Positions 7,997 through 15,188 of a stretch of DNA of 34,246 nucleotides are shown here, in pieces. Position 1 is the stretch's first letter; each line of letters begins with the position of its first letter. The DNA comes from Candidatus Methanofrustulum fimipullorum (GTDB lineage: Archaea; Halobacteriota; Methanosarcinia; Methanosarcinales; Methanosarcinaceae). The stretch covers positions 1-34,246 of the forward strand of contig JAAYST010000103.1 in assembly GCA_012518265.1 (NCBI GenBank), written 5' to 3'. A model generated the notes under the pieces. The model was given only the letters and a program-made list of their open reading frames with translations, did no database searches and had not been told where the DNA came from. Position numbers and translations under genes: made by a program.

Positions 7997-9013
7997 ATGT
8001 CTAAGGATGTTTTAATTGAACATATTATATCAACTCTGACAGCAGCAGGTTTTTCACTGTCGGAGCGTTCTAATATCCGTCCTCAGAGTTTCGATATTGC
8101 CGCTCGTCGAGATGATACTCTTATTCTGTTTAAGGTTTTGTATAATATAGACGGTTTAACTCAAGATACCGCAAGGGAATTGGCAGTAATTTCCGCTTAT
8201 TTGAAAGGCTCTCCTATTATAGTCGGCGCAAAAACACGTGACCAAATGCTTGAAGATGATGTTGTATATATGCGCTACAATATTGCGGCAATTAATATTC
8301 AAACTTTATATGATCATTTTATTGAAGATATTCCTCTGCTGATTTCGGCTTCCCCGGGCGGTTTTTATGTTTCAATCAGCGGAGACCGTTTAAAGGAGGA
8401 AAGACTTTTAAATAATATGTCTTTGGGTACCCTTGCCGGCTTGGTCGGAGTTTCCCGGAGAACTATAAGTAAATACGAAGAAGAAGGAATGGATGCTTCA
8501 ATTGATGTTGTTTTGACTCTTGAAGAAGTATTCAATGTCGAACTTGCAAAACCAATTGATATTTTATCTCCGTACACAATTGATTTCTTAATTTCTCTAG
8601 AATACGACAAAAAACTGCCCGAAAAGGATCAATCAGTCGAAAACAAAATCAATAGCAATAGCAATAAAGATTCTTTAAACGAAGATAATACAATGCTCAA
8701 CCACATTTCCATGTTGGGATACGATGTTCGTGAAACGACCCAAACACCTTTTAAAGCGATTTCAAAAGACAGTTACGATATAATTTTAACGGGAATTGGT
8801 AAATACAATCAAACTACTATAAAAAGAGCCGAACTCATGAGCAGCATTTCAGATGTAGCGGAAACGGAATCTATTATTTTGATTACAGGTACATCAAAAG
8901 TAAAAAATATAAAAGATACCGTATTTATAGAAAAAGAAGATTTGAAAAAAATAGAAGGATCGGAAGAATTAATTGATATAATTCACGAAAGAAAAGATGT
9001 CGTTAAAAAATGA
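7997..9013 (+). CDS. COG1395-type archaeal helix-turn-helix regulator
   Basis: A predicted DNA-binding protein of the euryarchaeal COG1395 family. Residues 1-110 resemble a restriction-endonuclease-like fold (FDIAARRDDTLILFKVLYN, 32-50). An XRE-type HTH follows at 131-185 (LGTLAGLVGVSRRTISKYEEEG). After an Asn/Ser/Lys-rich linker near 212-225 a C-terminal domain of about 110 residues is present. The ATG at 7997 is chosen over TTG 7991 because the TATA box predicts transcription starting at or next to it. It is monocistronic, closed by the hairpin at 9049-9077, and convergent with the next gene. Targets are unknown. Confidence 0.87.
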   Translation: MSKDVLIEHIISTLTAAGFSLSERSNIRPQSFDIAARRDDTLILFKVLYNIDGLTQDTARELAVISAYLKGSPIIVGAKTRDQMLEDDVVYMRYNIAAINIQTLYDHFIEDIPLLISASPGGFYVSISGDRLKEERLLNNMSLGTLAGLVGVSRRTISKYEEEGMDASIDVVLTLEEVFNVELAKPIDILSPYTIDFLISLEYDKKLPEKDQSVENKINSNSNKDSLNEDNTMLNHISMLGYDVRETTQTPFKAISKDSYDIILTGIGKYNQTTIKRAELMSSISDVAETESIILITGTSKVKNIKDTVFIEKEDLKKIEGSEELIDIIHERKDVVKK

Positions 9014-9048
9014 AATAAAAATCAAAAATTAATAATTTAGCAAACTTG

Positions 9049-9077
9049 CAGATTAAACGGCGGAGCCGTTTAATCTG
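9049..9077. terminator. Hairpin terminator between convergent genes
   Basis: A perfect 12-bp stem (CAGATTAAACGG and its complement) with the 5-nt loop CGGAG. On the plus strand it is followed by a T-rich tract ending in TTTTTTTT. It can serve the COG1395 gene and, less strongly, the substrate-binding protein gene on the other strand. Confidence 0.8.
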
Positions 9078-9100
9078 TATTTTATATTTTTTTTATAAAT

Positions 9101-10240
9101 TCAAATCCTAATATTCTGATACGACATATTGCCCAAATTTTTATTCAATTGGTCAAATACCGGTCCGCCGTCTACAAATTTGTATATCTCGTCTGCTTTT
9201 TCAGCAGGATCTATATCTTTGAAATTTTCCGGATATAGAACTTTTCCTACAAAGTATGCGTTTGCAAGAGTTGTTTCGTGGTTTACAAACATTGCAGTGT
9301 GCGGGTTTACCGTGTAAATTTGATTGTTTTTAACAGCTGATAACTTGTTATATGTCGGATCATTTTTCAATTCTACAATTGCTCCTCCTTCCGCTGCGGA
9401 AAGAGTTGCCAAATCAACGAAAATGATATCTGGATCCCATTCCAAAATCTTTTCTTTTGAAACTTTTATATAACCTGTCTGAGACATTGCTGTTGTGCTT
9501 TCAGATGCAACGTTTCTTGCTTCTAAAACTTCAAACGGGTGGTACATCGGATCTGTTCCGTCCATTCCGTGAGAACCTCTGTACGAAACTCCTGCGATGT
9601 ATACGGTTGGTTTTTTATCATCATCGATATTCGGAACTCTCGATTTCAAATCTTTTTCAATATCTCCGAAATACTTTATGACTTCTTCGCATCGTTTCTC
9701 TTTTTTAAATATTTTAGCAAGCATTCTTAAAGTGTCGTCTATCTTTTCTTTTTCAGTTACATAATTTCCCATGTGGTACATAACAACCGGAATTCCGGTT
9801 TTTTCCTGAATGTCGTCCGCATTTTGTCTTGATGCAAAACCGGTCGAAATAAACAAAACCTGAGCGTTTGATGCCAAAAGTTTTTCATTGTCTACCGAAG
9901 CACCTGATGAACCGATCGGGTCTTTTTTCAGAATTTCCGGCCTTGCCAATATGTAAGGCCTTGTTTCTCTTGCCCAAACGTGATCTTTACTGTCCAAGAA
10001 ATCTACTATTGCCACTTTTTCCAAATCTATGTCCAAATATACAAAATATCTCATTGAACCCGAACCGCTAACGGCAATCCTCTCCGGATTTTCAGGAATC
10101 GATACGACTCGCCCGGCAGAGTCGGTAATTTCAATAAAATTCTCTTTTTCTTCAGGCGGCTCATCGATACAACCTGAAAATAAACAAAGAACGGAAACAA
10201 AAAAAACAGATAAGATAATAATATGTTTGTTGATTTTCAT
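9101..10240 (-). CDS. ABC-transporter substrate-binding lipoprotein, iron-complex/B12 (Peripla_BP_2) type
   Basis: Extracytoplasmic binding protein for a metal chelate, likely an iron-siderophore or corrinoid. The N-terminus is a lipoprotein signal with hydrophobic core and lipobox LFSGC, making Cys24 the acylated residue. The body shows the family opening ITDSAGRVVSIPENPERIAV and, near the end, YNKLSAVKNNQIYTVNP. The ATG at 10240 is chosen because a GAGGA ribosome site is 8-9 nt upstream and it leaves a proper signal peptide; an upstream in-frame start at 10285 would add 15 residues before it. No permease or ATPase gene lies beside it, so it must work with components encoded elsewhere. The ligand cannot be assigned. 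Confidence 0.88.
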   Translation of the reverse strand: MKINKHIIILSVFFVSVLCLFSGCIDEPPEEKENFIEITDSAGRVVSIPENPERIAVSGSGSMRYFVYLDIDLEKVAIVDFLDSKDHVWARETRPYILARPEILKKDPIGSSGASVDNEKLLASNAQVLFISTGFASRQNADDIQEKTGIPVVMYHMGNYVTEKEKIDDTLRMLAKIFKKEKRCEEVIKYFGDIEKDLKSRVPNIDDDKKPTVYIAGVSYRGSHGMDGTDPMYHPFEVLEARNVASESTTAMSQTGYIKVSKEKILEWDPDIIFVDLATLSAAEGGAIVELKNDPTYNKLSAVKNNQIYTVNPHTAMFVNHETTLANAYFVGKVLYPENFKDIDPAEKADEIYKFVDGGPVFDQLNKNLGNMSYQNIRI

Positions 10241-10587
10241 AAATAATTTCCTCTTTTTAAATACAAATGTTATGTATTCATACAACAGTTTATTTTTGTA
10301 ACACTATAAAGGTTGTATAGTATATAATCATATCTGTTTATAATATTATAAAACAAGAATGAAAAGCGGTCGAAGAGGGAAAATGGAGAATATAGAAAAA
10401 AAGAAAGAGATAAAAAAAGAAAGAGATAAAAAAAGAAAAAATAAAAAAAGAGAAAAATATTATATTTTTCAATAAAAACGGGTCGCCCGTTTTTATTCAT
10501 GCGGCGGCGCTTTTTTATGATTTTTTTCTCGGTCCTTTTTTTTATTTTTATAAAACTGTCGCCCGTTTTTTTTGTTTTGGGGATAAA
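10241..10587. other. Gene-free spacer upstream of the substrate-binding protein
   Basis: The left part is the probable promoter of the lipoprotein gene (several TATA-like ATTATATAC motifs near 10320 on the minus strand). The middle is A/G-rich low-complexity sequence (AAAGAGATAAAAAAAG repeated, 10400-10450). The right part carries the hairpin at 10471-10497 and GC islands (CGGGTCGCCCG, CTGTCGCCCG). A phenylalanine-rich minus-strand ORF here is considered spurious. Confidence 0.6.
10471..10497 (-). terminator. Hairpin terminator downstream of the CYTH gene
   Basis: Perfect 12-bp inverted repeat AATAAAAACGGG/CCCGTTTTTATT with a 3-nt loop. On the minus strand it is followed by a T-rich stretch. 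It lies 90 bp beyond the stop of the CYTH gene. Confidence 0.65.
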
Positions 10588-11160
10588 TTATGTTTTCACC
10601 GCTTGCTTTTCCCTTTTTTCAATTATAAGTTCAAGGTATGATTTTCTTTCGGATTTTTCTCTTTCGATTCCCAGAGTTTTTAAAAACTCAAAAATGCGGT
10701 TTGTTGCTTCCGTTATTTCTTTTTTGCTCGAGTCGTCTTCCAATCCGATTTCAATTTCCAAAAACTCGCCTATACCTTTGACGTTGTCGAAACACAAAGT
10801 CATATCTTCGTATTTGTGTATTTCTCTTGTTTTTTCAACAGTATCCGACAAAACGTAACCTAAAGATAAAAGAATTTGTGTCATGTTATATTTGTCAACG
10901 GGCGAATTAAATTCAGGTCTTGTTTTTGAAACGTCGTCCAACATATTTCCTTTATACGTTATTTCGCTTTCGTCGTTTATCGTTCTAATGCGGAGCGCTT
11001 CGTTCGTTTTTGCAAAATCTCTGTTCGGGTCGTTAAAATATTGATCATTCTGTATTTCCGTATTTATATATTGAATTTGTTTAAAATCGTTTTCTTTGTT
11101 TTTAAACAGTTCTTTAATTCGATCATGAGATGCATAAACTTTTACTTCAACTTCAATCAT
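10588..11160 (-). CDS. CYTH-domain protein (class IV adenylate cyclase CyaB-like)
   Basis: Member of the triphosphate tunnel metalloenzyme superfamily. The N-terminal EVEVKV gives the signature ExExK (E3, E5, K7). Further tunnel residues appear in ALRIR, EITYKG, KTRPEF and DNVKGIGEFLEIE. At 190 residues it has the size of the CyaB/thiamine-triphosphatase group. Archaeal members are usually annotated as class IV adenylate cyclase, but the substrate could be another triphosphate; cAMP synthesis is not proven. It starts at an ATG at 11160 without a clear ribosome site and is divergent from the GNAT gene across a 100-bp region holding two palindromes. Confidence 0.87.
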   Translation of the reverse strand: MIEVEVKVYASHDRIKELFKNKENDFKQIQYINTEIQNDQYFNDPNRDFAKTNEALRIRTINDESEITYKGNMLDDVSKTRPEFNSPVDKYNMTQILLSLGYVLSDTVEKTREIHKYEDMTLCFDNVKGIGEFLEIEIGLEDDSSKKEITEATNRIFEFLKTLGIEREKSERKSYLELIIEKREKQAVKT

Positions 11161-11186
11161 GACTGTTAATAGATTTTTATCAAATA

Positions 11187-11215
11187 AAAAGAATTCTTTT
11201 AAAAAGAATTCTTTT
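11187..11215. promoter_or_regulatory. Two tandem 14-bp palindromes between CYTH and GNAT genes
   Basis: AAAAGAATTCTTTT occurs at 11187-11200 and again at 11202-11215, each perfectly self-complementary, with a 15-bp period. They lie 26 bp before the CYTH start and about 7 bp before the TATA element of the GNAT gene. Possible shared operator; a simple repeat cannot be excluded. Confidence 0.45.
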
Positions 11216-11221
11216 TCAAAT

Positions 11222-11233
11222 AAACTTATATAC
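11222..11233 (+). promoter_or_regulatory. TATA element of the GNAT gene
   Basis: AAACTTATATAC is centred about 33 bp before the ATG at 11261, predicting a start near 11255 and a very short leader. Confidence 0.5.
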
Positions 11234-11260
11234 TAATTTCAAATTACAAAAGTGCAACAA

Positions 11261-11734
11261 ATGTCTCAAAACGAATTATTTATAAACGATCCGGCAGAAT
11301 CGGAAATATTTAAAAAACTCAATATTTATTACGGGAAAATAAGTGACGGCGGTGATATAGACCTCTTGCTTTCTTTTTATTTTTTAGACAGAGACAATAT
11401 CCCTTACGATGATTTTATAATTGCAAGACTCAAGTCGGGAAAAACGGTCGGTGTAATTTCAAACAAGGAAAACGAAGTTCATACAATTGCCGTTCATCCG
11501 TCTTATAAAAATAAAGGAATTGGAAAAATATTATTGTATTTAATGACGGATAAAATTAAAAAAAATTATCCTGATAAAAAAATAATATTTACAAAAACAA
11601 CGTCACCGGATTTCTTTTTGAAATGCGGTTTTGTCAGTTGTAAAAACGATTTTAAAAAAGAATTTTGGAACGAATGCCGCACTTGCGACAAATTCGATAT
11701 CTGCACACAAAAAGTACTTATTTATAAACTATAA
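11261..11734 (+). CDS. GNAT-family N-acetyltransferase with C-terminal cysteine cluster
   Basis: Acetyl-CoA-dependent acetyltransferase of unknown substrate. The GNAT core is clear: VHTIAVHPSYKNKGIGKILLYLM contains the acetyl-CoA pyrophosphate-binding loop (K/RxxGIG). A strand and TSPDFFLKCGF complete the fold. The C-terminal 30 residues hold five cysteines (CGFVSC, then CRTCDKFDIC), which could bind a metal. The ATG at 11261 fits the TATA position better than the in-frame GTG at 11252. N-acetylglutamate synthase activity is one possibility given argJ and argC in the window, but nothing here shows it. It is convergent with rubrerythrin. Confidence 0.82.
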   Translation: MSQNELFINDPAESEIFKKLNIYYGKISDGGDIDLLLSFYFLDRDNIPYDDFIIARLKSGKTVGVISNKENEVHTIAVHPSYKNKGIGKILLYLMTDKIKKNYPDKKIIFTKTTSPDFFLKCGFVSCKNDFKKEFWNECRTCDKFDICTQKVLIYKL

Positions 11735-11853
11735 TTTTTTTTATATTTATAAACTATATTTTTTTTCAGAATTAAAGCATGTTATATTTCATATATGTTA
11801 TATTTCATATTATTCATATAACACTATTCATATAACACGCTTTATATTCTTTT

Positions 11854-11927
11854 TGATAGATAGGTGGTACTTTTTTTATTTTATAGGATAGGAGGTATTT
11901 ATTTTTATTTTTATAGGATAGGTGGTA
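11854..11927. repeat. Three direct repeats containing GATAGGnGGTA downstream of the GNAT gene
   Basis: TTATAGGATAGG(A/T)GGTA occurs at 11881-11897 and 11911-11927, period 30 bp, and a variant TGATAGATAGGTGGTA at 11854-11869. Just before, at 11779-11839, TGTTATATTTCATA and TTCATATAACAC are each present twice. No gene lies here. Confidence 0.75.
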
Positions 11928-11974
11928 ATATATCGTTTTTTTTCTTACTTTTTTGTCTGATAACGAGATCAGTT

Positions 11975-12493
11975 TCAGAATATGTCGTTTGGTTCAAAGT
12001 ATCCTTGCGGGTGTTGGCATGAAGGACATTTTTTGGGTGCTTCTGTGCCTTTATATACAAATCCGCATTTGAGACATCTCCATTCAATCGGTTCGTCTCT
12101 TTTGTACAATGTTCCGTCTTCGAGCCTTTTGAGAAGTTTTTGGAATCTGTCTCTGTGGTGTGCTTCTACTTTTCCTATTTGTCTGAAAAGAGTTGCAGTT
12201 TCTTTGTCACCTTCTTCTTCAGCTTCTTCCGCAAATTTGACATACATGACGGTTGCTTCGTATTCTTCACCGTCTATTGCGTCTTGAAGGTTTGCTTTTG
12301 TATCTCTTATCATTCCGAGTTTTCTGTACTGGTCTTTTGCATGTTGAACTTCATTTTCGGCGGTTTCTTCAAATATTTTTGCAATAAACATGTGCCCTTC
12401 TTCTCTGGCAACTTTTGCGTAATATACATATTTGTTTCTTGCTTGAGATTCACCTGCAAATCCTTCTTTTAAGTTTTGCTCTGTTTTCTTCAT
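11975..12493 (-). CDS. rbr: Rubrerythrin
   Basis: Non-heme di-iron peroxidase that detoxifies hydrogen peroxide in anaerobes. The N-terminal four-helix ferritin-like domain carries the iron ligands in GESQARNKY (Glu15), ENEVQH (Glu48, His51) and KVEAHH (Glu110, His113). The C-terminal rubredoxin-like domain has Cys140-x-x-Cys143 and Cys156-x-x-Cys159. Full-length at 172 residues. The ATG follows a GGAG ribosome site about 10 nt upstream. A Fur/PerR-type regulator lies directly upstream on the same strand, and two AT-rich palindromes at 12588-12622 precede the start, so peroxide- or metal-responsive control is likely. Confidence 0.97.
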   Translation of the reverse strand: MKKTEQNLKEGFAGESQARNKYVYYAKVAREEGHMFIAKIFEETAENEVQHAKDQYRKLGMIRDTKANLQDAIDGEEYEATVMYVKFAEEAEEEGDKETATLFRQIGKVEAHHRDRFQKLLKRLEDGTLYKRDEPIEWRCLKCGFVYKGTEAPKKCPSCQHPQGYFEPNDIF

Positions 12494-12587
12494 TTATATC
12501 AAACTCCAAACTTTAATGTTAATTTGTTTTTTTTAATTTTTTAATGATTTGTAAATCAAATTAATAATTAATCTTTAATAATTACTT

Positions 12588-12622
12588 TAATAATCAATTA
12601 TTACTTTAATAATCAATTATTT
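12588..12622. promoter_or_regulatory. Two AT-rich palindromes, candidate Fur/PerR operator of rubrerythrin
   Basis: TAATAATCAATTATTA at 12588-12603 is a perfect 7-2-7 palindrome; a copy with one mismatch lies at 12607-12622. Together they form a 19-bp tandem repeat, 95-129 bp upstream of the rbr start. The arrangement resembles PerR/Fur boxes (inference); base composition makes chance palindromes less rare here. Confidence 0.5.
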
Positions 12623-12751
12623 GTAATTATTAGCAATTATTAATTTGTGATAAGATTGTGACAAATGACAGATTGTAGCAAATAACAAAATGACAGCTAT
12701 CTGTTTATCTGTTGTAATAACAATTTGTTATAATAACAGTTACTTAAACAG

Positions 12752-13180
12752 TCACTTATTATATTTATAATTCACCTTGTTACAATTTGCCTTGTCATTT
12801 ACATTTTTACAATTTTTACAATTTCCGTAAAATATTATCATGGTTTGTTCTATATTGAAATTGTCTATTTCAACATTTTCGTTAAAAAAGTCGGTAATAT
12901 TGTCGTCAAAAACATCAAAAATTTCTCGACAACTTAAGCAATATGCGTGATGGTGGAAGCTCGTGTCGGCATCATAGTGTGCTTCGTTTCCGAAATCAAG
13001 TTTCAAAAGCTCTTCATCTTCAACCATTGTATTTAAGTTTCTGTAAACAGTTGAAAGGCTTATCATCGGCAGTTCTTTTGAAACTTCGGCATGGACGGCT
13101 TCCGCAGTTGGATGAGATTTTGTACTCTTCATATATTCCATAATTTTTATTTTTTGCACGGTTTGCCTTTTAATTTTCAT
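12752..13180 (-). CDS. Fur/PerR-family transcriptional regulator
   Basis: Metal-dependent repressor. Residues 1-75 are the winged helix with the family pattern HPTAEAVHAEVSKELPMISLSTVYRNLN. The dimerisation domain has HHHAYC (76-81), a CLSC pair (C81, C84) and a second pair C121, C124 in FYGNCKNC, the structural zinc site typical of PerR. A low-complexity Asn/Lys tail (125-142) follows. The ATG at 13180 is chosen because an AAGGTGA ribosome site lies 5 nt upstream; the GTG at 13189 would sit within that site. The next gene downstream on the same strand is rubrerythrin, which argues for a PerR-like peroxide response rather than classical iron control. Confidence 0.92.
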   Translation of the reverse strand: MKIKRQTVQKIKIMEYMKSTKSHPTAEAVHAEVSKELPMISLSTVYRNLNTMVEDEELLKLDFGNEAHYDADTSFHHHAYCLSCREIFDVFDDNITDFFNENVEIDNFNIEQTMIIFYGNCKNCKNVNDKANCNKVNYKYNK

Positions 13181-13462
13181 GCTCTTCACCTTTTTGTATT
13201 TTGTTTTTTGTTTCCATATATTGTTGTTATTGAGAATTTAAATGTTGAGGAAATACTGAGAAATTTATACAGATAAATTATACTGAGAAATTAGAATGAA
13301 TATTTAGAATAGGTTAATTAAAAGAATACCTTAGTAGAAATAATTATCAATTAATAATAGGATTACTATTATTTATACTTTTGTGATGTAGTCTATTAAT
13401 TGTAGTCAATTACTTTATACTTAATTTAGTCAATTACTTTACTTTATGCAATAAATTACTGA

Positions 13463-13966
13463 TTACTTTATACTGACAGAATCGATTCCTTTTGCGGCGA
13501 CTATTTTTTCCATGGCCGCGCCGGATAATTTTTTATTTGTAATTATTGTAAGCTTCGGATTTTTAATCATATACGGGTCGTCCGATATTGCTTGTCTTAT
13601 GCTGTATCCTTCATCGGCAATAATTCTTGAAACTTCCGCAATAATTCCTATGTCTTCTCCGAATTTTGGCGTAATTACAATTACTCCAAGCCCCAAAAGA
13701 GGGGCGGCGTCTCTTAAAAAAGCAACAGATTTTAAATTCTTAAAAAATAAAAAAAGTTCTTCGTCTTCCAATATACGCAATGCGGCAGCGTCAACCGCTC
13801 TTGGGTCAACTTCAGCCTCTTTTGCAATTTGAGTATGAGGAATTTTTATTGTTCCTGAGCATACTTTTCCTTCTTCGGATATTTGAAATCCTCTTTCAAA
13901 AATCAATTTCACAGCAGCTTCTTGTGCAGGATACGATTTGAATTTATTAATTAACTTATCCCACAT
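13463..13966 (-). CDS. ACT-domain regulator of amino acid metabolism (COG2150-like)
   Basis: The N-terminal half (about 1-80) looks like a small DNA-binding domain (IPHTQIAKEAEVDPRAVDAAALRIL). The C-terminal half is an ACT-like ligand-binding domain: LGVIVITPKFGEDIGIIAEVSRIIADEGYSI. ACT domains usually sense amino acids, so this is probably an amino-acid-responsive regulator; the ligand is unknown. An AAAGGA ribosome site lies about 8 nt before the ATG at 13966. It starts 13 bp after the preceding gene ends, so it shares a transcript with the unrecognised gene at 13980-15149 and probably dnaG. Confidence 0.85.
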   Translation of the reverse strand: MWDKLINKFKSYPAQEAAVKLIFERGFQISEEGKVCSGTIKIPHTQIAKEAEVDPRAVDAAALRILEDEELFLFFKNLKSVAFLRDAAPLLGLGVIVITPKFGEDIGIIAEVSRIIADEGYSIRQAISDDPYMIKNPKLTIITNKKLSGAAMEKIVAAKGIDSVSIK

Positions 13967-13979
13967 TTTTTATTTCCTT

Positions 13980-15149
13980 TTATACAATTAAATATCGGCT
14001 CTGGCTCTTTAAATGCGTTCCGGAATCCACACCGATTACGCTTGCAATTTCAAGTCCTTCTCCACCGATATTTGAAAGCCTTGCATAGACTTCTTTTATC
14101 TCCATATATTTTTCATTTCTTGTTCCGTCTTCGTGCTGTATTTTTATAGATATTTCCGATTTTATAGGATTTCTTTTTATGCATTCATATACTAAATTTC
14201 CATATTGCTCCGCAATAATTTTCATCGAATCAAATATCAAATTATTATCTAACGCATCGTTTTCGTCTACAAGTATTTCAATTAATTCAAACGATTTTGC
14301 ATTATTTTTAATATATTCTATAAACTTACTCGGAATTTTGCTAAGCTCTTCCGGTACTAAAATTGCCGCCATTTCTTTATTTTTGGTAATGTCTACATCG
14401 CCGTCAAAAATAGTAAAGTTTCCTCTTTCACAAATAATCTTATATTCTCTTTTTTTATTTTCAAACATCAATGCGAAATTATTTGAGTCGATATAATAGA
14501 TATTTTGTATATTCGAATCGGAAACGTCCTCCATTTTTGCTTTCATTTCTTTTGTAAAGACACCCGTTCGTGTCATGTGGGGAAGTGTAAATTTTCCTAA
14601 AAGCTTGTTTACCGTAAGTTTTTCGTCATTAAAATATAAATTGTATGTATATTGAAGTCCGGAGACAGACTTTTTTAAAGTTCCCTTTGTGTTCATGTTG
14701 GAGTGCTCTATTACGTACTCGTTTCTTACTCCGTAAACGCTTGAAAATAAAAAAGGACTCAAGAGGTTTAAAACTTTTACTTTTGTTTCTTCCACTTCTC
14801 TATTTGTGTTAAGTTTTATTTCGTTTATTTGTGCATCCATATTAACTTGTAAATCAAGAGTCGACTCGGAAGAAATTTCTATCATTTTTTCAATAACAGG
14901 TACGATTGCATCAGTCTGGTAAGAGTTTTGTTTTTCTCTAAAAAAATCAAAAAGATCGTCTCTGAATTTTTTCATCTCATAAAGATTGGCGTTTAACTCA
15001 TTAATTTTTTCTTTTTCTTCATCTTTTACTCCAATGATTTTATTTTCCAAAGGTATGACTTGCTCAAGACATTCGATATAATTTTTCAAGTCCTGTATCA
15101 AATCTCTTTGTATCGGAAGATGCACCCCGTCCTGATATGTATAAATCAT
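13980..15149 (-). CDS. Unrecognised protein encoded between dnaG and the ACT regulator
   Basis: I do not recognise this 389-residue protein. The N-terminal quarter is predicted to be alpha-helical with a likely coiled coil around residues 30-75 (ENKIIGVKDEEKEKINELNANLYEMKKFRDDL in pattern). No transmembrane segment or signal peptide is evident. The middle is rich in beta-type sequence (VSGLQYTYNLYFNDEKL), and the C-terminal end has a short domain ending IGVDSGTHLKSQSRYLIV. The ATG follows a GAGGAG ribosome site about 11 nt upstream. The gap to dnaG is 39 bp and to the ACT gene 13 bp, so the three genes look like one operon. Ordinary codon use and spacing support a real gene. Confidence 0.85.
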   Translation of the reverse strand: MIYTYQDGVHLPIQRDLIQDLKNYIECLEQVIPLENKIIGVKDEEKEKINELNANLYEMKKFRDDLFDFFREKQNSYQTDAIVPVIEKMIEISSESTLDLQVNMDAQINEIKLNTNREVEETKVKVLNLLSPFLFSSVYGVRNEYVIEHSNMNTKGTLKKSVSGLQYTYNLYFNDEKLTVNKLLGKFTLPHMTRTGVFTKEMKAKMEDVSDSNIQNIYYIDSNNFALMFENKKREYKIICERGNFTIFDGDVDITKNKEMAAILVPEELSKIPSKFIEYIKNNAKSFELIEILVDENDALDNNLIFDSMKIIAEQYGNLVYECIKRNPIKSEISIKIQHEDGTRNEKYMEIKEVYARLSNIGGEGLEIASVIGVDSGTHLKSQSRYLIV

Positions 15150-15188
15150 AAAAGTGTCGACTCCTCAATATTTTTTATTTTTTCTGAT

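Noticed and set aside
10270-10500. 76-codon minus-strand ORF rich in Phe, Leu and Ser
   Set aside because: Low-complexity reading of the A/G-rich spacer, overlapping the terminator hairpin; no homology features.
12140-12472. 110-codon plus-strand ORF
   Set aside because: Antisense to rubrerythrin and phenylalanine-rich because of GAA/AAA codons on the other strand.
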